The notes beneath the pieces are model-generated. The model saw only the letters and a list, made by a program, of their open reading frames with translations. It did no database searches and was not told where the DNA came from. From Enterobacter asburiae (GTDB taxonomy: Bacteria; Pseudomonadota; Gammaproteobacteria; Enterobacterales; Enterobacteriaceae), in NCBI RefSeq assembly GCF_007035645.1, contig NZ_AP019633.1:1-64000 (forward strand): a DNA stretch of 64,000 bases. Reading direction: 5' to 3'. The translations under genes were made by a program, and so were the position numbers. Positions 58,334-64,000 of the stretch are shown in pieces (the stretch's first letter is position 1; each line of letters starts with the position of its first letter).

Positions 58334-59698
58334 ATGATTAAGGCGCTTATTACGGCAGGGGCCGTGTTCTTCTCAGGCCTGGCTGCTCTGCCTGCCCAGG
58401 CGGACGTCAACGGCGATCTGAACGGTTTCTTCAATAATCTGGGCTACAGCGGCAACGTTACTCAGGCACAGGCCTGGCAGGGACAGGCGGCCGGTTATTT
58501 TACCGGTGGCTCCGTTTACCTGCGAAATCCCGTCAAAAACGTCCAGTTGATCTCGATGCAGCTGCCTTCTCTGAACGCCGGCTGCGGCGGTATAGACGCC
58601 TATCTCGGGTCGTTCAGTATGATCAGCGGCGAGGAAATCCAGCGATTCGTGAAGCAAATCATGAGCAACGCAGCTGGCTATGCATTCGACCTGGCCCTGC
58701 AGACGATGGTACCGGAGCTGAAGCAGGCAAAAGACTTCCTGCAGAAGCTGGCCAGTGATGTTAACTCCATGAACATGAGTTCGTGTCAGGCCGCTCAGGG
58801 CATTATCGGCGGGCTGTGGCCCGTGACACAGGTCTCGCAGCAGAAAATCTGCCAGGACATCGCCGGTGAAACCAATATGTTTTCCGACTGGGCGGCTTCC
58901 AGGCAGGGTTGTACCGTCGGAGGACAGGGCGACAAAGTCACGGCTAAGGCCGGGGATGATGAGAAGGATCAGGTGCTGAAGAACAAAAACCTTATCTGGG
59001 ACACCCTCAGTAAGAATGGTCTTCTCGGCAACGACCGCGCGCTGAAGGAGCTGGTTATGAGTACCGTTGGCTCCATCATTTTCAACAAGAATGGTGATGT
59101 GACAATTCTGACGCCACTGGTCGATAACCGCGACCTGATTAAAGTCCTGATGCGCGGCGGAACAGCGAAAGTCTACGGATGTGACGAATCCGATCTCTGT
59201 CTGGGACCTGTCGTGACCAATCTGACCATTTCCGAGTCGAACGCTCTGGTCACGTTGGTTAAAAACCTGATGCTCTCGATGCAGAACAAGCTGGTCGACG
59301 ATACTGCGCTGACCGATCAGGAAAAAGGCTTTGTGAACACCACTTCTGTGCCGGTACTGAAGTACCTGACTAACGCCCAGAGCATGGGTCAGAGTGCAAC
59401 ATATCTGATACAGGTAGCTGACTTCATCGCACAGGACCTGATGATTCAGTACCTCCAGGAGCTGGTAAAACAGGCAAGTCTGTCGCTGGCTGGCAAGAAC
59501 TTCCCTGAAGAGGCTGCCGCCAAACTACGCGACAACATCATTCATGCGCAAGGACTCCTCGCAGACATGAAGTTGCAGTCTGCTGCTGATCAGAACGCGC
59601 TGGACGGTATCGACCGCAACATGCAGTACCTGCAGCAGCAGGTGTCCACCATTGTTTCAGGCTCCTATCAAAGCAACTATCACTGGGGTGATCGCTGA
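58334..59698 (+). CDS. traH: TraH, pilus assembly protein
   Basis: ATG 58334 gives 454 residues with a signal peptide (about 1-23). DVNGDLNGFFNNLGYSGNVT and the phrase YFTGGSVYLRNPVKNVQLIS are the TraH signature, and a C-terminal coiled coil ends in MQYLQQQVSTIVSG. The length matches F TraH (458). Its stop overlaps the traG start (TGATG). Confidence 0.94.
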   Translation: MIKALITAGAVFFSGLAALPAQADVNGDLNGFFNNLGYSGNVTQAQAWQGQAAGYFTGGSVYLRNPVKNVQLISMQLPSLNAGCGGIDAYLGSFSMISGEEIQRFVKQIMSNAAGYAFDLALQTMVPELKQAKDFLQKLASDVNSMNMSSCQAAQGIIGGLWPVTQVSQQKICQDIAGETNMFSDWAASRQGCTVGGQGDKVTAKAGDDEKDQVLKNKNLIWDTLSKNGLLGNDRALKELVMSTVGSIIFNKNGDVTILTPLVDNRDLIKVLMRGGTAKVYGCDESDLCLGPVVTNLTISESNALVTLVKNLMLSMQNKLVDDTALTDQEKGFVNTTSVPVLKYLTNAQSMGQSATYLIQVADFIAQDLMIQYLQELVKQASLSLAGKNFPEEAAAKLRDNIIHAQGLLADMKLQSAADQNALDGIDRNMQYLQQQVSTIVSGSYQSNYHWGDR

Positions 59699-62600
59699 TG
59701 CTTGAGATATACACCATTTATGGCGGGGGGATGTGGAAAACGGCGCTGGACGCCGTTGTCACCCTTGTCGGTCAGAATACTTTCCACACCTTAATGCGTA
59801 TTGCCGGCACCTTTGGGGTGCTGGCCGTACTGCTTACTTTCATCAAACAACGTAACCCAATGCTTTTCGTCCAGTGGCTGGCGGTCTTCATGATCCTGAC
59901 ATCCATCCTGCTGATACCGAAACGCTCAGTGCAGGTTATTGACCTCTCTGACCCGGGTACGGTCTGGGTCACCGATAACGTACCGGTTGGCCTGGCGGCT
60001 ATTGCGTCTCTTACGACCAGTATCGGGTACAAGATGGCGTCGGTTTACGACATGCTTATGGCCAGACCCGACTCAGTGACCTATAGCAAAACCGGGATGC
60101 TTTTTGGCTCGCAGATTGTGGCGGAAACCAGTGACTTCACGACGCAAAATCCGGAGCTGGCGCAGATGCTGCCGGACTACGTGGAAAACTGTGTGATCGG
60201 CGACATTCTTCTGAATGGAAAATACACCATTAATCAGCTGCTCAATTCTACTGACCCGCTGACGTTGATAACCAGTAACCCAAGCCCGCTGCGGGGAATC
60301 TTTAAGATGACCTCCACCTCGCGTCAGTTCCTGACCTGCCAGCAGGCCGCAACGGAGATCCAGAAGCTTGCCAATACTGACGTTAACCCGGGCAGTGCGA
60401 CGTTCACCTGGCTGACGAGAAAGGTCTTTGGCAACAAGCTGAATGGTGCGTCGCTTCTGGCCAACTCAATGGGGGACAGTTATGGGTTCTTCTATGCCGG
60501 TGGTATGACTGCTGCGCAGATCATGAAGAACAACATCACGAACAGTGCAGTACGGCAAGGGATAAAGGGCTTTGCCGCTCGCTCATCAGACACGGCTAAC
60601 CTGCTTAATCTGGCCACCGAGAACGCTGCAACAAAACAGCGTCTTGCCTGGGCTGCAGGCAATGAGCTGGCGACCCGCACGCTGCCGTTTGCACAGTCTC
60701 TGCTGATGCTTATCCTGGTGTGCCTGTTCCCGCTGATGATTGCGCTGGCCGCATCAAACCACACGCTTTTTGGCCTGAACACCCTGAAAATATACGTTTC
60801 CGGGTTTATCTATTTCCAGATGTGGCCGGTGATGTTCGCCATTCTTAACTATGCCGCCAACTACTGGCTGCAGAGCCAGTCCGGGGGTACGCCCCTGGTG
60901 CTGGCCAACAAGGATGTGGTTGCGCTGCAGCATTCGGACGTGGCGAATCTGGCAGGGTATTTGTCCCTTTCCATTCCGGTGCTGTCGTTCTATCTGACCA
61001 AAGGTGCTGCGGCGATGGGCTCTCAGGTGGCAGGGAGTGTACTCAGCTCGGGCGCCTTCACGTCAGCAGGTGTGGCCGCGACCACAGCCGACGGAAACTG
61101 GTCATTTAACAACATGTCGATGGACAATGTCAGCCAGAACAAGATGGATACCAACCTGATGCAGCGTCAGGGTCAGCAAACCTGGCAGGCGGATAACGGC
61201 TCCACGCAGACTCAGACGGCCGGTGGCCATACGGTTATCGACGGCTCGGGTGCAATGTCGAACCTGCCGGTGAACATGAAGCTCAGCCAGCTGGCCAGCA
61301 GTGGATTCCAGGAGTCCGCCCGTCAGTCGCAGGTACAGGCGCAGACTGCACTCGATGGCTACAACCACAGCGTTACCAGTGGCTGGTCACAGCTCTCTCA
61401 GCTTTCTAATCAGACCGGTACCAGCGACAGCCTGATCAAAGGCAGTGAAAACAGCCAGGCCACTAATGCAACACGCGGTGCTGGCATGATGTTGTCTGCC
61501 GCTGAAAGTTATGCGAAAGCAAACAACATCTCGACGCAGGAAGCCTATAACAAACTGATGGATATCAGTAATCAGGGATCAGTATCTGCAGGTGTTAAAG
61601 GTACTGCTGGGGCAGGCGTCAATTTAGGTGTTGTTAAATTTGGTGCTGAAGGAAGTGTTTCTGGCGATTTGCGGCACTCGACGGGCAGTTCAAGAGGCGT
61701 TCAGGACTCGGGCTCCCAAACACAAGATTCGCGACATGATCAGAACAGCCAGGCAGTTAATGACTTCCGCCAGGGTATGGATATGGTTAAAAGCAGCCGT
61801 ATCACTGATGGTGCGAATCATTCCGAAAATGCTGCAAGCAGTAATGTTCAGCAGCTGGCCGCAACACTCAATGATGCTGAAAGCAAGTACCATCAGTACA
61901 CCACCAGTTCTACACAGAGTAGCGAGTTCAGTCGGATGGCCACCGTTGCGCAGAATCAGAGCGCAAGCCTCGATACGAACTATACGCAGGAGTTTGTGGA
62001 CTGGGCGGCTAATAAATACGGTGATAAGGCTCAGTCCATGCTGACAAGTGCGCCGTCGGCGCGAGAAGCAGCGATGGAATTCGTAAATGAACGTCTCAAA
62101 CCTGAAATTATGGGGGATTATCAGCAGGGTCGTTCAGATCTTACCAGCGGCCAGGAGCATGCAGCATTCAGTGGTGAGCATATTGTTCAGCCAGCGCGTG
62201 GCAGTCAGCAGGTATCAGGTTCATCTGGTCATGATGCTGGAGTCAGTTACAGTGCTCAGTATGGCGGTGCTCGTAGCTCGGGAAGTGTTAGCAGTACCCA
62301 GCCTTACGAAACGACTCAGGGCGCTGAATATGGAGGCCAGCAGGGTGAGAATTATTCTGCCAGAACAGACGATTCTGTTTCGCCGGGTATTGAGCATTCA
62401 ACTGTTCATCAGGGGCAAGCAGCCGGACAGAGAAGCAGTTCGGGTAATATCACCTCGTCGGCAGGGATGGTTGATGCCGGTGGACGCACTACTGCAGATG
62501 AAAGGACCGGTCACATTGCAGAATCGCACCCGGAGTTCCATCATTCAGGAGCCATTAGGGAGAAAGGAAACACGTATGGCCAGGAGAGTGAAATTACTCA

Positions 62601-62979
62601 TAGCCGTTCAGGAATTAATGTTGGCGGCGAAAAAGTACGTGGTGATGCTATGCAGGAGTCCTTCAAAGAAAATCAGGCTAAGTTGCATGAACATTCTACT
62701 CAGGGTTTTGGTCCCCAGAATGAATTACAGCGCAGAGTGGCGGAACAAAGATCTGAAAATGAGCATAAAATCAACGAATCTGCTGGAGAAATTGATAAAA
62801 AACAATCCACTGTTCAGGCATCCAGTGATATCCTGAAAGGAGAGAATTTAAACGCAACCGGTAATTTCAAAATTCAACGAAAAGAAGCCGAGATTGACCA
62901 GCAGACGCCAGTTATAGACAGTGCTGAAAAAAGGAAGTTAGAAGAGCAGTTGCTGGAATTGAGGAAAAGAGCCGGCTAG
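59698..62979 (+). CDS. traG: TraG, mating-pair stabilisation and entry-exclusion target
   Basis: A 1093-residue inner-membrane protein. The N-terminal third has several membrane segments (about 31-56, 62-80, 335-360, 365-395) for pilus assembly. The periplasmic C-terminal two-thirds is Gln/Ser-rich and works in mating-pair stabilisation; in F it interacts with TraS of the recipient. From about residue 620 the sequence is less regular and AT-richer, indicating the variable exclusion-specificity part. It is longer than F TraG (938). Confidence 0.93.
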   Translation: MLEIYTIYGGGMWKTALDAVVTLVGQNTFHTLMRIAGTFGVLAVLLTFIKQRNPMLFVQWLAVFMILTSILLIPKRSVQVIDLSDPGTVWVTDNVPVGLAAIASLTTSIGYKMASVYDMLMARPDSVTYSKTGMLFGSQIVAETSDFTTQNPELAQMLPDYVENCVIGDILLNGKYTINQLLNSTDPLTLITSNPSPLRGIFKMTSTSRQFLTCQQAATEIQKLANTDVNPGSATFTWLTRKVFGNKLNGASLLANSMGDSYGFFYAGGMTAAQIMKNNITNSAVRQGIKGFAARSSDTANLLNLATENAATKQRLAWAAGNELATRTLPFAQSLLMLILVCLFPLMIALAASNHTLFGLNTLKIYVSGFIYFQMWPVMFAILNYAANYWLQSQSGGTPLVLANKDVVALQHSDVANLAGYLSLSIPVLSFYLTKGAAAMGSQVAGSVLSSGAFTSAGVAATTADGNWSFNNMSMDNVSQNKMDTNLMQRQGQQTWQADNGSTQTQTAGGHTVIDGSGAMSNLPVNMKLSQLASSGFQESARQSQVQAQTALDGYNHSVTSGWSQLSQLSNQTGTSDSLIKGSENSQATNATRGAGMMLSAAESYAKANNISTQEAYNKLMDISNQGSVSAGVKGTAGAGVNLGVVKFGAEGSVSGDLRHSTGSSRGVQDSGSQTQDSRHDQNSQAVNDFRQGMDMVKSSRITDGANHSENAASSNVQQLAATLNDAESKYHQYTTSSTQSSEFSRMATVAQNQSASLDTNYTQEFVDWAANKYGDKAQSMLTSAPSAREAAMEFVNERLKPEIMGDYQQGRSDLTSGQEHAAFSGEHIVQPARGSQQVSGSSGHDAGVSYSAQYGGARSSGSVSSTQPYETTQGAEYGGQQGENYSARTDDSVSPGIEHSTVHQGQAAGQRSSSGNITSSAGMVDAGGRTTADERTGHIAESHPEFHHSGAIREKGNTYGQESEITHSRSGINVGGEKVRGDAMQESFKENQAKLHEHSTQGFGPQNELQRRVAEQRSENEHKINESAGEIDKKQSTVQASSDILKGENLNATGNFKIQRKEAEIDQQTPVIDSAEKRKLEEQLLELRKRAG

Positions 62980-62987
62980 GAGGATAA

Positions 62988-63701
62988 ATGCTAAAGGCTA
63001 ATCTATGCAGAATTTCGTACATTCCTGTATTTAGTATATATGCTGCTATTCCACTCATTCATGATGTAATACCTAACCATAACGGGTATTACAGCGAGGA
63101 TTGGATCGCATTGGCAGGGATGTACGCGTTAGGCACATTGATATCCTTACCATTGTTCTATCTTCTTAAAAAAGCGGATAAGAGCGGCAGTGGTGTTTCA
63201 ATTGCCTCGCTCTTTCCACGCTTGCTTGCTTCAATTTTAGCGCAAGTAATATGTCTCTATTTCCTCTGGGAAAATTCAGTATATCTTTATCTGTCGATGT
63301 CCACAGTTATGGTTCTTTCCGCCGTTTTATTTGGGGCTGGAAGGAAGGGGTTAAACCTCTTGATGGATAAAGATACAGGCAATGTCTATGAAATACGCGG
63401 GAGTAAAGCGTATAGACTCTCAGATGAAATGGCCGCCAGATATCAAACAAGTATGTCTGGCAAGGGAATAGCATTGGCTGAGTTTTCATCGAGCCAATAT
63501 TCAGGGCTAGACACAAATTCATCTGTTCTACCTATCAATTTCGGTGCGAGTCATACGGATATCAGTCAAGGGATTGCTATAAATCCTTCGTCAGGAATGC
63601 CAATGGTTGGTGGCATTTCTGGCCTTGATATACACGGAAACAGTTGGGGAACAAACTTCAACGAACCTTCAAATACGTATGACCCTAACCGGGGATACTG
63701 A
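62988..63701 (+). CDS. Candidate entry-exclusion protein (TraS position)
   Basis: A 237-residue protein with about four membrane helices (IPVFSIYAAIPLI; LAGMYALGTLISLPLFYLL; LFPRLLASILAQVICLYFLW; LYLSMSTVMVLSAVLFGAG) and a soluble C-terminal tail of about 110 residues. It lies between traG and traT, exactly where F has traS, whose product blocks redundant transfer by acting on TraG. F TraS is 149-173 residues and highly variable, so sequence similarity is not expected. The AT-rich DNA matches the end of traG. Confidence 0.6.
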   Translation: MLKANLCRISYIPVFSIYAAIPLIHDVIPNHNGYYSEDWIALAGMYALGTLISLPLFYLLKKADKSGSGVSIASLFPRLLASILAQVICLYFLWENSVYLYLSMSTVMVLSAVLFGAGRKGLNLLMDKDTGNVYEIRGSKAYRLSDEMAARYQTSMSGKGIALAEFSSSQYSGLDTNSSVLPINFGASHTDISQGIAINPSSGMPMVGGISGLDIHGNSWGTNFNEPSNTYDPNRGY

Positions 63702-63704
63702 GAG

Positions 63705-63731
63705 TAAGGGGGCATTGGCCCCCTTAATTTT
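63705..63731 (+). terminator. Terminator after the TraS-position gene
   Basis: TAAGGGGGC (63705-63713) pairs with GCCCCCTTA (63718-63726) and is followed by ATTTTTG. It lies 4 bp after the stop codon, so it should limit read-through into traT. Confidence 0.75.
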
Positions 63732-63788
63732 TGTAGTAATCTAAGTAAGCCATCTATTTAACCTAAATTCCCTTTCAAATCAGCCGAT

Positions 63789-63829
63789 AACGTCTCTGTT
63801 AGCTATATCTCGCTAACGGGGACGTTTTT
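63789..63829 (+). terminator. Second hairpin with T run just before traT
   Basis: AACGTC and GTTAGC (63789-63803) pair with GCTAAC (63812-63817) and GACGTT, followed by TTTTC. It ends about 20 bp before the traT ATG. It is terminator-like but also covers the traT leader, so it may act as an attenuator. Confidence 0.6.
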
Positions 63830-63848
63830 CTATGCACAGGATGAATTC

Positions 63849-64000
63849 ATGAAATTAAAACAATTAGCCGTTGTTGGTCTGATCGCGTCTACTCTCGCTC
63901 TGTCTGGTTGTGGTGCCATGTCCACAGCGGTGAAGAAACGTAACCTCGATGTCAAAACCCAGATGAGTGAAACCATCTGGCTGGAGCCATCATCAGAGAA
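63849..64000 (+). CDS. traT: TraT surface-exclusion lipoprotein (5' part)
   Basis: The frame from ATG 63849 begins [20 protein letters not shown] followed by Cys21 (lipobox LSGC) and [20 protein letters not shown], the conserved TraT N-terminus. TraT is an abundant outer-membrane lipoprotein that reduces mating between like donors and gives serum resistance. The gene runs off the window after 50 codons. Confidence 0.93.
   Translation, partial: MKLKQLAVVGLIASTLALSGCGAMSTAVKKRNLDVKTQMSETIWLEPSSE

Overview
The window is part of a large conjugative plasmid of an enterobacterium, most likely the Enterobacter/Klebsiella/Escherichia group. Evidence for this is an IncFII-type repA with its leader peptide, an F-like (MOBF) transfer operon with oriT, an F-type leading region (psiB/psiA, klcA, hok/sok), and a second replicon resembling IncR (Rep_3-type repB with iterons, parA, umuDC). 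Two replicons and two unrelated partition systems (parA-type and parM-type) suggest a fused plasmid. No chromosomal genes, rRNA, tRNA or recognisable transposase were seen.

Layout. 1-2 kb: IncFII repA with leader peptide and downstream origin region. 2-4 kb: a DUF4225-like membrane protein, a small membrane protein and a traX homologue on the minus strand. 4.3-7.6 kb: a minus-strand run of six small genes (Myb-like protein, secreted nuclease, HigA-like protein, membrane protein, winged-helix protein, short hypothetical) behind an array of three palindromic operators. 8.1-10.2 kb: DUF3223 protein, two hypotheticals and a ResD-like tyrosine recombinase. 10.3-13.5 kb: an array of single-gene cassettes separated by repeated sites with a 7-12-7 bp core, directly downstream of the recombinase. 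13.7-18 kb: DUF1173 gene, parA plus ribbon-helix-helix gene, 17 iterons and repB. 18.2-19.97 kb: umuDC under a LexA box. 20-22.6 kb: parM/parR with centromere and two small genes.

22.6-38 kb is the leading region, the first DNA to enter a recipient if the nick lies at about 38.76 kb on the minus strand. Its genes are all on the plus strand, so the transferred strand is their template. They include an orphan methyltransferase, KlcA, two DUF1380 proteins, a ParB-domain protein, PsiB, PsiA, hok/sok and an N6-methylase-like protein, and many are unknown. Four near-identical leaders, each exactly 361 bp from a landmark to a start codon, precede four different genes that share the same first 13 or so codons. 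Two members of a second leader family precede the methyltransferase and klcA. This looks like a set of single-stranded-DNA promoters (Frpo-like) driving an anti-defence island.

38-64 kb: lytic transglycosylase, oriT, traM, a divergent double-Arc (TraY-like) gene, then traA-L-E-K-B, three small membrane genes, an SPFH/prohibitin gene, traV, an unknown gene, traC, trbI, traW, a block of five unknown genes, traU, trbC, traN, traF, two small membrane genes (the second in traQ position), trbB, a small membrane gene, traH, traG, a membrane protein in the entry-exclusion (traS) position, and the start of traT. traD and traI would lie beyond the right edge. traJ was not found.

The two strongest candidates for something new are the recombinase-linked cassette array (10.3-13.5 kb) and the repeated leader/shared N-terminus system (26.4-36.9 kb). 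All assignments come from reading the sequence; no database search was run.
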